Below, piece after piece: positions 8,679 through 17,401 of a stretch of 35,056 nt of DNA. Location: NCBI GenBank assembly GCA_016932235.1, contig JAFGDF010000208.1, positions 1 through 35,056 of the forward strand. Direction: 5' to 3'. Under the pieces are notes generated by a model. The model had not been told where the DNA came from and searched no databases. It was given only the letters and a program-made list of their open reading frames with translations. This DNA comes from Deltaproteobacteria bacterium (GTDB lineage Bacteria; Desulfobacterota; DSM-4660; Desulfatiglandales; HGW-15). Position numbers and translations under genes: made by a program. The stretch's first letter is position 1, and each line of letters begins with the position of its first letter.

Positions 8679-9524
8679 TTAGACAATATCACTTACCTCT
8701 TCCTCCGGATTGAGCCGCATGTAGTCCACTCTGAAGTTCATGGGAATCTCCTCATTCGGAATAGCAGGAGGGATTGTCACAAAATCATTCAAGGTGTGCC
8801 ATTGAACATCAACCTGATCAAAATAATCCATGTAGACATCCCACCATTCTTGCATCAAACCACTGATATGGGACTGAGCTACCAGAATGACGCGATCAAC
8901 CTCAAGGCTAAAAAGCAGCTTTCGAAGGCCGTCAGGTTTTTCGCCGCGGGCTTTCAGAGATTCGTCACAAAGAGATCCTGTGCCAAGTTGCTGGGACGGC
9001 ACATTACTCACGGAGATGATGGCGGCTCTATACTCTTCAGGTTTATAGAAGACAGCCCTCGCCCCGGCAGTGCCACGTGCCAAAATGAAAGGGATTTTCA
9101 GCAGGTCTGCGATCTCCTGGGTGTTTTGATTGTACGAAAAGTATTTACCGCTGAACGCACGCATTATCCCTCCAATCAGTGGAGTGATTTTTTCGTTGAT
9201 CTGAGTCATGATCTCATACTGTACCTCATAAGGTTCTTTCAGGTGAGGTTTTTCAATGTGGACCCATTGCGGCAGCCAGGTGATCATGTCTTCATGGATA
9301 TGCGACCAGAATGGACCGTCGTTATAGATACACCCCACATCAAAATAACGATCGGAAATACTCTTTATCAGGTCCGGGTTTTTATTGACTGTGTGGCCAT
9401 CAGCCATGATCAAAGCAGGCATCTTTCTATTATATAGTTCTTCCACCCATCGGGACAGACCTTCATCGCTCTTACGGTCTATGAGTAAAAACATCCCTTT
9501 AACCGGAGAAGCATGCTCAGGCAT
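8679..9524 (-). CDS. Unrecognised 281-aa protein in the AOR/TRAP operon, possibly deacetylase-barrel-like
   Basis: I do not recognise this family with confidence. It is soluble, has no signal peptide, and begins MPEHASPVKGMFLLID. The alternation (FLLIDRK, ALIMADGHTV, NPDLIKSISDRYFDVGCIYNDG, then FILARGTAG) loosely recalls the beta/alpha barrel of NodB-type polysaccharide deacetylases, but the metal-binding DD and HSxxH motifs are not evident. Candidate polar residues are D and H in MADGHTV and H in WSHIHED. It lies 38 nt upstream of the AOR gene and 64 nt downstream of dctM, so it is probably co-transcribed and serves the imported substrate. Confidence 0.8.
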   Translation of the reverse strand: MPEHASPVKGMFLLIDRKSDEGLSRWVEELYNRKMPALIMADGHTVNKNPDLIKSISDRYFDVGCIYNDGPFWSHIHEDMITWLPQWVHIEKPHLKEPYEVQYEIMTQINEKITPLIGGIMRAFSGKYFSYNQNTQEIADLLKIPFILARGTAGARAVFYKPEEYRAAIISVSNVPSQQLGTGSLCDESLKARGEKPDGLRKLLFSLEVDRVILVAQSHISGLMQEWWDVYMDYFDQVDVQWHTLNDFVTIPPAIPNEEIPMNFRVDYMRLNPEEEVSDIV

Positions 9525-9588
9525 AGATATTATTCCCCCTTTTTTCTAATCGAAGCTTTCATATTTATTCAGACTGCCGTGTTCATCC

Positions 9589-10890
9589 CTATTCCATCAG
9601 TCCCGGCAGGAAAAGAGCCACCTGCGGAACGGCTATAAGCAGGGCCACATGGCAGATGTCTGCTATTATAAATGGCACTATTCCTTTAAAGATCGTGGAC
9701 ATTTGAACATCCTGGGCTATTCCCTTGATAATGTACACATTCAAACCCACCGGCGGGGTGATAAGCCCGATTTCCGCAGCCCTGACCACAATGATGCCGA
9801 ACCATATCGCGTCAAATCCCAGGGAGGTAATGAGGGGATAGAATATCGGGATTGTGAGCAGAATCATGGCCAGGGAGTCCATAACACAGCCCAGCAGAAG
9901 ATACATGCAAAGAATCAAAATTAGTATGATATATCGATTTACAGGGAGACCCCCTATGGTGCTGGCCAGCTCAAAAGGGAGCCGGGTAACGGCCAGAAAA
10001 TATCCAAGGATCATGGCTCCGAGGAAGATCACGAAGATCATGGCAGTAGTCTTGATTGACTCAAGTATTGCGGCCTGAAAATTTTTCCATGTAAGCCGTC
10101 CTCTCAGCAGGGCGAAGATGCACGCCCCGCATGATCCGATCCCAGCGGCCTCCGTGGGACTGAAGACGCCAAGATAGATTCCGCCGATGACCAGGAGAAA
10201 GAGGAGTATCACGCTCCATGTCCCCTTTAAAGATACAATTTTTTCGATGATGGTTGTCCTGGGCCCGTGGGGTCCGATGGACGGTCTTATGAGGCAGAGG
10301 ATGTAGATGGTTATGATATAGAAAACAGCCTCGAGGATACCGGGAATTATCCCCGCCATAAAGAGCTTGCCTATGGATTGATTGGCAAGGATTCCATAAA
10401 TGATCAATGGCACACTGGGCGGGATCAGGATACCGATGCTGCCCCCCGCTGCGATGCTGCCCGCCGCGAGCATGGGGTCGTAATTATGCTTCTTCATCTC
10501 TGGGAGGGCCACCGTGCCCATGGTGGCGGCAGTCGCCAGGCTGGAGCCGCTGAGCGCGGCGAAACCGGCGCAGGCGGCTACGGTGGCCATGGCAAGCCCG
10601 CCGCGCAACTGCCCCAGCCATTTATGGACGCTTTCATACAGGTCTTTGCTGATTCCCGAGTAGAAGCAGAAGGTGCCCATGAGGATAAACAGGGGAACCA
10701 CACTCATGCTGTAACTGGCAAAGGTGGTGAAAGGCACGGTTTTGAGAATTCCTAACCCTGCGGGCCATCCGCTGATAAAAGAGACTCCCAAGAAACCGAT
10801 CAGGCCCATAACAACGCCGATATTGATGCCTGAGAAAAGTACTATGACAAGAACTGCTATGCCGATATATCCAATGGTCACTGTCTCCAT
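9589..10890 (-). CDS. dctM: TRAP transporter large membrane subunit DctM
   Basis: A hydrophobic protein of 433 residues with about 12 membrane segments, of usual DctM length. Typical blocks are FILMGTFCFYSGIS, ATVAACAGFAALSGSS with TAATMG, AAGGSIGILIPPSVPL and FSPTEAAGIG. It forms the Na+-driven translocation channel with DctQ and the periplasmic DctP. The start is placed at 10890, where the ATG shares one base with the dctQ stop (TAATG), indicating translational coupling; the frame extends 22 codons further upstream inside dctQ, but this is an overlap artefact. The imported ligand is probably an organic acid. Confidence 0.94.
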   Translation of the reverse strand: METVTIGYIGIAVLVIVLFSGINIGVVMGLIGFLGVSFISGWPAGLGILKTVPFTTFASYSMSVVPLFILMGTFCFYSGISKDLYESVHKWLGQLRGGLAMATVAACAGFAALSGSSLATAATMGTVALPEMKKHNYDPMLAAGSIAAGGSIGILIPPSVPLIIYGILANQSIGKLFMAGIIPGILEAVFYIITIYILCLIRPSIGPHGPRTTIIEKIVSLKGTWSVILLFLLVIGGIYLGVFSPTEAAGIGSCGACIFALLRGRLTWKNFQAAILESIKTTAMIFVIFLGAMILGYFLAVTRLPFELASTIGGLPVNRYIILILILCMYLLLGCVMDSLAMILLTIPIFYPLITSLGFDAIWFGIIVVRAAEIGLITPPVGLNVYIIKGIAQDVQMSTIFKGIVPFIIADICHVALLIAVPQVALFLPGLME

Positions 10891-11393
10891 TATTTGAATG
10901 CCTCGAAAAGTGATTGGAAAAAATCCTTGAGCGCCACCAGGCATAGCACGGCGCAACCCAGGGTGACCGCAAGGACAAAGGGGTAAACGAGGAGATCCAG
11001 GACCTCGGTGGTTAAACCGGTATGTTTCATCCCAAGGGCCCGAAGGAGGGATTGCCAGCAGATGATCGCATAGAGAGCAGCAAAAGACAGATGGGCGATG
11101 CTGTCCATGAATGCCCTTTTACGGGAAGATAAACCGGAGACCACGAGGTCCACGGATACATGTCCCTTTTCCAGGGCGCATTGTGCCAACCCAAAGGCAA
11201 TGACAACGGTCAGAAAATACTCGGTGATTTCAAACGATCCCGGGATGGGTGAATTTAAGAGATAACGAAACGAGACGTCTATGCCTGTAAGGATCATCAG
11301 CAAAAAGAGCACCAGTCCGGCAATATAATTCAGTATTCGCGCAAGAGGACATGACACGTATTGAAAAAAGGCTGCTGCTTTCTGTAACCACAT
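10890..11393 (-). CDS. dctQ: TRAP transporter small membrane subunit DctQ
   Basis: A 167-residue protein with four membrane helices (about residues 20-40, 55-75, 95-115 and 135-158). It carries the DctQ signature of an Asp-Arg region in TGIDVSFRYLLN and a Gly-His block in LEKGHVSVDLV. AGGAGG lies 6 nt before the start. It overlaps dctM by one base and lies 115 nt after dctP. The 115-nt gap from 11394 to 11507 shows no further gene. Confidence 0.92.
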   Translation of the reverse strand: MWLQKAAAFFQYVSCPLARILNYIAGLVLFLLMILTGIDVSFRYLLNSPIPGSFEITEYFLTVVIAFGLAQCALEKGHVSVDLVVSGLSSRKRAFMDSIAHLSFAALYAIICWQSLLRALGMKHTGLTTEVLDLLVYPFVLAVTLGCAVLCLVALKDFFQSLFEAFK

Positions 11394-11507
11394 ACTTTCC
11401 CTCCTGAAGGTACATGGCCGGAAGAACCGAATGGATTATTTTCGATCCTCCGGCCTGTCAGGTGTTTCCATGGAGCCATGAATCAGGACAACGCGGTTGC
11501 GCAGCTG

Positions 11508-12599
11508 CTACTTGGGAAAGGGAAACATCTCCTTCCAGTTATCAATCTTTCCCTGGCTGAGCTTATCGACCACCTTTATGGCCTCCTCCTGGATTGCCCT
11601 GGCGTTTTTATATCCCTTGGATTCCATATCTTTGATCCATTTTTCCCATAAAGGCTTGCCCGCCTGCTGAATCCAGCGGTCTTTCTCCTCTTTTGGCGGG
11701 GTGTAGGAAATCATGGGCCTGTTGGCTTCTTTGACCCTGTCCGGCAGGAGGGTCCATGCCCTGTCAAAACAACCGCCACCGAAGCGGATAGCGGCATTAT
11801 CGCCGCCTATACTGTCAATGGCATCCTGGATATCCTTGGATAGCCGGTTCCATGAATTCCAGTTCATTATCAATTCCTGGGTCACGAGAGTGGAAGGCAC
11901 CATGGTGTAATACTTGACAACCTCATAAAACCTGAATCCCAGGATAGCCTCCGCAGGTGAGGCCATTCCGTCGATTACGCCCTTTTGAAGATTTTCATAG
12001 ACCTGTGGCATGGGAACGGTCATGGGGACCCCTCCAAGCAGCTTCATCATATCCGTTGCCGAGCCGCCTGTCATGCGCATCTTCATGCCCTTGAAATCCT
12101 CAAGGTTCTTGATCTGTTTATCCTTGGTAATAAAGACATAGGGATCCGTGGTCCAGACCGCGAGCAGTTTTACATCCTCCCACTGCTTCTGCATTTCCGG
12201 AAATTTCTGGAAGACCTCCCATGTTGCCCTGCTGGCAACCTCGGAATTGGGCGCGATGAACGGCACGCCAAGCACATCCGTCAGGTCGAACTGGGGGGAG
12301 AAGGCCCAGGCGAACATGAAGGCGATATCGGCGATCCCGGCCTTAATGCCTTCCACCGCATCGGTTTTTGTCTTAAAAAGTGTGTCCCCTGGGTAAATAT
12401 CCACCTTGACTTTTCCATTGGTGATCTTTTCCAGATCCCTTGCCCACGGCTCAAAACCGTAGGTCGGAAGCGGCGCTGTTGTCGCCATTTCGTAATGGAG
12501 TTTGAGCGTGTACTCAGCCGCAACTCCGGAGCCGGTTGCGCTGAAAATAAGGAAAAGTGCAGAAACAAGAATCAATGAAGCAATATAAGCTTTTTTCAT
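11508..12599 (-). CDS. dctP: TRAP transporter periplasmic solute-binding protein DctP
   Basis: A 363-residue exported binding protein. The Sec signal peptide covers about residues 1-28 (MKKAYIASLILVS, cleavage after VAA). The mature part has the DctP-fold landmarks LEKITNGKVKVDIYPG, GIKAGIADIAF, DFKGMKMRMTGG and NLQKGVIDGMASPAEAI. It captures the solute for the DctQM channel. The start at 12599 is chosen over the TTG six codons upstream because AAAGGAGG precedes it with proper spacing and it begins the signal peptide. The conserved Arg that usually binds the carboxylate is likely in MKMRMTGG. Ligand unknown. Confidence 0.93.
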   Translation of the reverse strand: MKKAYIASLILVSALFLIFSATGSGVAAEYTLKLHYEMATTAPLPTYGFEPWARDLEKITNGKVKVDIYPGDTLFKTKTDAVEGIKAGIADIAFMFAWAFSPQFDLTDVLGVPFIAPNSEVASRATWEVFQKFPEMQKQWEDVKLLAVWTTDPYVFITKDKQIKNLEDFKGMKMRMTGGSATDMMKLLGGVPMTVPMPQVYENLQKGVIDGMASPAEAILGFRFYEVVKYYTMVPSTLVTQELIMNWNSWNRLSKDIQDAIDSIGGDNAAIRFGGGCFDRAWTLLPDRVKEANRPMISYTPPKEEKDRWIQQAGKPLWEKWIKDMESKGYKNARAIQEEAIKVVDKLSQGKIDNWKEMFPFPK

Positions 12600-12653
12600 C
12601 TTTATCCTCCTTTGCAATATGGGTGTTCAATAATTCAAAAGCGATTCCCCAGG

Positions 12654-13469
12654 TTATTTGTTATCACTATCACCTCCTTTCGCTGATACATCCATGCCCA
12701 AAAGTTTTCCTATTTCCTGGTATTTAGGTCTCATCTCCACTTCCTCCTTAAGGAAGTGTTTCATGGGAATTCCCCACTGGTTCTGCTCCAGCCATGCGAT
12801 CCCGGCGATAAAATCCGGAAGCATCTCCGGAACCAGTGAAAAGAATATCTCATCATCCTGGGCCATTGCCACCTGCCTGTCACCACGGCAGGGAACGGCG
12901 AGGTTGCAATCACGCTTGAGCATCGCGGGTACGATCGCATATACACAGCCCGCATGCCCCGAGATCCGGCACAGGATGTCCTTTCCGTCAATCCAGTTTT
13001 TAACCACCATGAGCTGGCTTGCCATCATGCCGTTGACATGCATAACGATCACATCAGGCATGAAGGCGCAGGTATGCACCGGTGCCATCAGTATGCCGGT
13101 ATATCTGCCTGATTCCAGGTGGGGCATATTGCGGCACCACTCGGCTCCTGCTTGCTGATCACGCACGCTGTCCGGAAAACGGTGATAGCCGGACAGAAAT
13201 TTCGGTATTCGTTCAGCAATGCCCAGGCCGATTACCGGCTCAAAACACCAGTGATCGGGTTTAAACATGGCGATGCACAGTCCGTTTCTCTGCGCCATGG
13301 AAAAGGCCTGGCAAAGGTTTAATCTTTTGCCCATATCTCTGGACGGAATCATGGTCTCGTCGGGAAGATTCTGTCCCTCTTCAAGGAGCTTGACCGCGAT
13401 AGGGTGAACCCTCATGCGCAACCACTGCTCCACTCTTTGTCCCATTTTATGAAGATTTTCTAGATTCAT
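12654..13469 (-). CDS. DUF169 family protein
   Basis: A soluble 271-residue protein matching the DUF169 pattern: an N-terminal helix with HPIAVKLL, a Cys block (CQAFSMAQRNG), FEPVIGLGIAE, ALIM-like MAPVHTCAFMPDVI, and a C-terminal CRGDRQVAMAQDDEIFFSLVP. It contains ten or so Cys residues, several in conserved-looking spots (WCFE, CRISGHAGC, CNLAVPCRGDR), suggesting a metal or FeS site. DUF169 proteins have no established function and are common in anaerobes. It lies 23 nt after gntR and 54 nt before dctP, so it belongs to the same operon. Confidence 0.8.
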   Translation of the reverse strand: MNLENLHKMGQRVEQWLRMRVHPIAVKLLEEGQNLPDETMIPSRDMGKRLNLCQAFSMAQRNGLCIAMFKPDHWCFEPVIGLGIAERIPKFLSGYHRFPDSVRDQQAGAEWCRNMPHLESGRYTGILMAPVHTCAFMPDVIVMHVNGMMASQLMVVKNWIDGKDILCRISGHAGCVYAIVPAMLKRDCNLAVPCRGDRQVAMAQDDEIFFSLVPEMLPDFIAGIAWLEQNQWGIPMKHFLKEEVEMRPKYQEIGKLLGMDVSAKGGDSDNK

Positions 13470-13492
13470 TGTTTTTTCCCGTAAATCAATTC

Positions 13493-14164
13493 TTACTTTT
13501 TATCGCGTGAAAACAAAAGTCCGTGAATGATCTTGTTGCTTTCTTTCGCATGCTGAATGTGTAGAGCAACGACTCTTTTGAATTCCATAAGGTTTTTCTG
13601 CTGGATGGCGATCAGGATATTTCTGTGGTCTTCCCACGAGGCCTTCATCTCCTCATAATTTCTGGCGGTTAGAGCGCGGTACCAGATAAACATGTTGCTG
13701 AGCCCGGAGATAACCTGAAAGAAAAGTTCCGAATGCACGGAGCGCCACAGGATCTCATGGAAATCTATATTGAGACGAACAACGTTCCTGTAATCCCTGC
13801 TCTCTAGGCATGCCGAGGCATTCTCTATAATCTCTCTTAATGCTTCTATTTCTTCAGGGGTAATTCGGTTGATGATCAATGGGGCGGCGTAAGTCTCGAG
13901 TAGTTCTCGGATCTGAAAAAAGTCATCGATCTCCTGGGGTTGCATTCTCCTCACCATAAAGCCAAGCCTATCATCACATTCCACGAGCCTGTCTTTTTCC
14001 AGGATCAGCAATGCCTCCCTGACCGGAGTCCTGCTGACTTTAAGGTTTTCCGCCAGGTCTTTTTCAAAGATCTTTTCACCGGGTTTCAGTTCGAACATAA
14101 GGATACGATCTTTGATGTCTTTATAGACCTTGAGCCGCAGATTATCCTTTTCGTGAGGTTTCAT
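13493..14164 (-). CDS. GntR family transcriptional regulator, FCD (FadR-type) domain
   Basis: A 223-residue one-component regulator. The winged helix-turn-helix occupies about residues 8-75, with the GntR signature LKVSRTPVREALLILEKDRLVE-like core. The all-helical FCD ligand domain occupies 85-210; its metal/ligand residues include the Asp and His in DFHEILW and the His residues in the closing VVALHIQHA helix. Such proteins usually repress a linked catabolic operon and are released by a pathway acid or its derivative. It is the first gene of the minus TRAP-AOR run, with a TGTATACA site 38 nt upstream of its start, so it probably represses its own operon. Confidence 0.92.
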   Translation of the reverse strand: MKPHEKDNLRLKVYKDIKDRILMFELKPGEKIFEKDLAENLKVSRTPVREALLILEKDRLVECDDRLGFMVRRMQPQEIDDFFQIRELLETYAAPLIINRITPEEIEALREIIENASACLESRDYRNVVRLNIDFHEILWRSVHSELFFQVISGLSNMFIWYRALTARNYEEMKASWEDHRNILIAIQQKNLMEFKRVVALHIQHAKESNKIIHGLLFSRDKK

Positions 14165-14199
14165 TTGAATACACTTAAATATACTGATGAATATTCGCT

Positions 14200-14211
14200 A
14201 ATGTATACAAT
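14200..14211. promoter_or_regulatory. Candidate GntR/FCD operator
   Basis: The palindrome TGTATACA (14202-14209) lies in the context AATGTATACAAT, the shape typical of FadR-subfamily operators (TNGTATACNA type). It lies about 38 nt upstream of the gntR start, the right place for autoregulation of the GntR-TRAP-AOR operon. Site assignment is inference; the palindrome is seen directly. Confidence 0.5.
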
Positions 14212-14391
14212 GATAGATTTATTATGACTTCCTGTCAATCGTTTTTGACCATGGCAGGGGATTGCCGGATTTTATCCGGGTGAAAAAACTCTGAAAGGCT
14301 ACTAAAAGGACCAGTTCTGTTTTCCGGGTAGCATATATGGCATGAGAATGTTATCAAACAGCATAAAAAAGAATAACTGTAACACCTCTGG

Positions 14392-14417
14392 ATCTCCCGC
14401 TCTTTTTAGCGGGAGAT
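14392..14417. terminator. GC-rich hairpin downstream of the cation exchanger
   Basis: ATCTCCCGCT (14392-14401) pairs perfectly with AGCGGGAGAT (14408-14417) around a 6-nt loop. It lies 40 nt past the stop of the minus-strand CaCA gene and upstream of gntR. There is no immediate U-tract on either strand, so termination is plausible but not certain. The rest of 14212-14457 shows nothing else. Confidence 0.45.
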
Positions 14418-14457
14418 GTTGAATTAAAACTATGCTTCTTTACAGACGGCCGACGAT

Positions 14458-15522
14458 TCAGCCGATATTAGTGCCGATGTTGAAGGCATACTGCAATATA
14501 AGATATATCAGATATATCCCAAGCAACCAGGCGCCCTGCCACCTTTTGAAGTAACCATCCCGGTTCATGAAGATAAAAAACCGGAAAGGATAAAGGATGA
14601 GGATCATGGCCGGAAAATGAAAGGTAAAAAAGTTAGGGGGAATCGAAAGAGGACTTGCAGTAGCCGCCGCCCCGATGACAAATAGACAGTTCAAAACATC
14701 CGCCCCCACAACATTGCCCACCATGATTTCAGGATGCTTCTTACGGACCGCGGTAATGGCGGTCATCAATTCCGGCAGAGAAGTTCCCAGCGCAACCATG
14801 GTTGCGGCAATAACATCATCAGGTACGCCCAGTCTTGTGGCAATTTCAGCGGCAGCCGGTACGAGAATCCGGGCACCCACGACAACACAGAAAAGGCCGC
14901 CGATGAGCATAATCAGGCATTTCGAAAGGCATAATACTTCAGAAAGATCAGTCTCTTCACCGCCAAGGGCTTCGCTGGCGCCCTGTTTGGCCCAGAGATA
15001 GGTGATATACATATAGCAAAAAAGCAGAAAAAGAAAAAATAAACCAACCCACCGTTTCAGAACAGGTCCATGGGGGTTTGAAATAAGAGCGCCCAGCGCG
15101 ATCAGGACCAGGAGTGTTGCCGCACCCACCTGTACCCATCCTGTCCGGTTGAGAATGAAACGGTTTACGGGGACACGAGTTAAGACACAGGTCAACCCAA
15201 AAATCAAGCCGGTATCCGCAATGATGGACCCAACACCATTTCCCAGCGCCAGACCCGCATTACCCATCCAGGCAGCCATGACAGAAACCACAGCTTCAGG
15301 TGTAGTCGTTCCAAGTGACACAATAGTCGCCCCGATTACTATCCTGGGCAATCCTGTTCGGCGCGCCAGATGGACAACCCCGTCTATCATCCAATCAGCT
15401 CCCTTTGATAAGACGAGGATGCAGAAAGCGATTATTAGCAGCAGGATCAATGAAGGAACCGCATGCATTAAATTCACCAGGATGGTTTCGTCCCAGATCC
15501 AACGAGTTATCTCAATTAACAT
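14458..15522 (-). CDS. Sodium/calcium exchanger family (CaCA, YrbG-like) cation antiporter
   Basis: A 354-residue integral membrane protein with about ten helices. The two alpha repeats that form the ion site are clear: SLGTTTPEAVVS followed by GNGVGSIIADTGLIF in the first half, and ALGTSLPELMTA followed by GNVVGADVLNCLF in the second. It should exchange Ca2+ or another cation for Na+ (or K+/H+) across the inner membrane. A good AAAGGAAA ribosome-binding site lies 6 nt before the ATG. It is transcribed alone and divergently from the MFS gene. Its link to the catabolic genes is only positional; it could help Na+ balance for the TRAP systems. Confidence 0.92.
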   Translation of the reverse strand: MLIEITRWIWDETILVNLMHAVPSLILLLIIAFCILVLSKGADWMIDGVVHLARRTGLPRIVIGATIVSLGTTTPEAVVSVMAAWMGNAGLALGNGVGSIIADTGLIFGLTCVLTRVPVNRFILNRTGWVQVGAATLLVLIALGALISNPHGPVLKRWVGLFFLFLLFCYMYITYLWAKQGASEALGGEETDLSEVLCLSKCLIMLIGGLFCVVVGARILVPAAAEIATRLGVPDDVIAATMVALGTSLPELMTAITAVRKKHPEIMVGNVVGADVLNCLFVIGAAATASPLSIPPNFFTFHFPAMILILYPFRFFIFMNRDGYFKRWQGAWLLGIYLIYLILQYAFNIGTNIG

Positions 15523-15556
15523 AAATGGTTTCCTTTTATAAAAAAGAGTAATATTG

Positions 15557-15597
15557 TTTCAGCGGGTTGTCAGACTTTGTGAGGCAGCCCGCTGAAA
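15557..15597. repeat. Hairpin repeat, copy 1, in the leader of the cation exchanger gene
   Basis: The arms at 15557-15569 and 15585-15597 pair over 13 bp with one G-T pair, around a loop containing GACTTTGT. On the minus strand it lies 35 nt upstream of the exchanger start. The minus-strand segment ACAAAGTCTGACAACCCGC matches the hairpin before prpF at nearly all positions, so the two are probably members of one dispersed palindromic family. Confidence 0.55.
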
Positions 15598-15773
15598 AAA
15601 ATTCAATCAGCCAAAAAAAATGACGCATTATAAACAGGAAAGAAGTGGAATACAAGCAATAATATTTATCCCGATCCATCATCAGGCGTCGTCTTGATAA
15701 TACAGATTGGTTGAGGATGAAAGATTCCCGGCTACCGGAGCTGTTATATATAGAATAAATACAGGTACGAATT

Positions 15774-17144
15774 ATGGGCATCTCTAAATATCTGGTCTTT
15801 TCTGTTGTATCCACGATGATGCTGCTGGTGTCCATAAACGGTACGGCAGTTGCGGTGGCCTTTCCCGTCCTTACCGATTCTTTCGGCGCATCGCTTATCC
15901 TTGCCGGCTGGGTCTTAAGCATCTACCAGTTAATGGGGATCATATCCATGCCCCTGGCAGGGAAGGCCAGTGACATAGTTGGAAAGAGGTTCGCCTTCAT
16001 AATTTCGGTCTTTTCCTTTACTTTGGGATGCCTTCTATGCGCCCTGTCTCCAAACATTCAGACCCTGATCTTTTCCAGACTTGTCCAGGGTGTCGGATAT
16101 GGCGCTACCCTTCCCATAGGGACCGGGATAGTAGCCGAGGCCTATCCCGAATCCAGGCAGAAACTGATCGGTCTTCTCAGCAGTATTTTTCCCATTGGTC
16201 AGATAATCGGCCCGACTATCGGAGGATGGATGGTAACCGCTTATGGATGGAGGTCTATATTCTGGCTGAACGTTCCCCTGGGAATTATTCTGATGATCGC
16301 CACGGTCCTGCTGATAAGACCGGGTAAACCGGGAAGGGGGTTCATGGACCTCAAAGGCGCGGCCTATATGACAGGTGCCCTTTTAGGCATTATGCTGGGG
16401 ATGAGTTTCATGGGTAGCAAGGCCGGCGCCATTCTTCTGGCCGCAGCCATCGTTTTTATGTTCTTTTTCCTGAGGCACATAAATAGAACGGAAAACCCTA
16501 TTGTTGACAGGGAAATATTCCGAGGCAGGCCCTTTATGGCCGCAAATTTGTTTAATTTTGTTTACGGCGCGGCAATCTTCGGAGTGACATCTTTTATTCC
16601 CCTTTATGTAGTATCCGTATATGATATGAGCACACTGGCGAGTGGTCTCGTCTTGACCCCGAGATCGATATGTGTCACTCTGTCCGGCGTTATTACCAGT
16701 CTCTCCCTCTTACGCTGGGGATACCGCAGGCCCATGTTAGTGGGAACAATGATCATAGCCTTCACCCTGGTATTGCTTGGGATTGAGCTTCATGGATTCA
16801 TCTTTCTGGGTATTCCAGTGACCAGCATGACGATAATGGTAGTGATAATGATATTCTCAGGCCTGGGGATGGGGATAGTGGCGCCGGCTTCGAATAACGC
16901 GTGTATTGATTTGATGCCTGAGAGGGTCGCAGCCATAACAGGCGTGCGAGGCATGTTTCGCACTGTTGGCGGCGCCTTCAGCATCGTGGTTATCACGCTC
17001 CTGCTGGAAAATGTCGGAGATGTGGCCCTGGGTTTCATGATATGTTTTTTTGGCATGGCTTTTCTGGAAATTGCTGTATTACCACTTATTTTCGCTATGC
17101 CCAGAGGTCCGATTGTAGCCGATCAGGATGAAAATATGTTTTAA
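15774..17144 (+). CDS. MFS transporter, DHA2 (EmrB/QacA)-like
   Basis: A 456-residue membrane protein with about 12-14 helices. The N-terminal GTAVAVAFPVLTDSF and WVLSIYQL blocks and GKASDIVGKRFAF (motif A, loop 2-3) are typical of MFS drug:H+ antiporters. Motif C-like IGQIIGPTIGGWM lies in helix 5. The next membrane block has WLNVPLGIILM, the hallmark of the DHA2 group. It should export or import a small organic compound with protons. It is the first gene of a plus-strand transport block that continues with the second TRAP system after 257 bp. The ribosome-binding site is weak (AGG about 10 nt upstream). Confidence 0.9.
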   Translation: MGISKYLVFSVVSTMMLLVSINGTAVAVAFPVLTDSFGASLILAGWVLSIYQLMGIISMPLAGKASDIVGKRFAFIISVFSFTLGCLLCALSPNIQTLIFSRLVQGVGYGATLPIGTGIVAEAYPESRQKLIGLLSSIFPIGQIIGPTIGGWMVTAYGWRSIFWLNVPLGIILMIATVLLIRPGKPGRGFMDLKGAAYMTGALLGIMLGMSFMGSKAGAILLAAAIVFMFFFLRHINRTENPIVDREIFRGRPFMAANLFNFVYGAAIFGVTSFIPLYVVSVYDMSTLASGLVLTPRSICVTLSGVITSLSLLRWGYRRPMLVGTMIIAFTLVLLGIELHGFIFLGIPVTSMTIMVVIMIFSGLGMGIVAPASNNACIDLMPERVAAITGVRGMFRTVGGAFSIVVITLLLENVGDVALGFMICFFGMAFLEIAVLPLIFAMPRGPIVADQDENMF

Positions 17145-17401
17145 ATTTTAAAATAGGTGTTGTAATTTTGAGAAGTTCTGTTATAAAATATATCTAAACA
17201 TGAAGACAAAAAAATTATTCTTCTCATATGGTTATAATCTGCAGACTATCCTTGAATGAACGTTTAATGTAACAGTATTCCATCTTCCATTTAATACGGC
17301 TTTATCACATTCCAGAAATATATTACCGCGCTTAAAGAACTTAGTATCGTATTTCCAAAATCAATCAACGTAACCTTTAACAAATCAAGGAGGGAAAGAC
17401 G

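Noticed and set aside
8796..9437. Open frame of 213 codons on plus
   Set aside because: It is antisense to the 281-aa minus gene, lacks a ribosome-binding site and reads as low-quality protein; the minus frame fits the operon.
10267..10755. Open frame of 162 codons on plus
   Set aside because: Antisense to dctM; composition (Gly/Asp/His-rich) is typical of the reverse reading of a membrane protein gene.
11985..12578. Open frame of 197 codons on plus
   Set aside because: Antisense to the first DctP gene; no family character.
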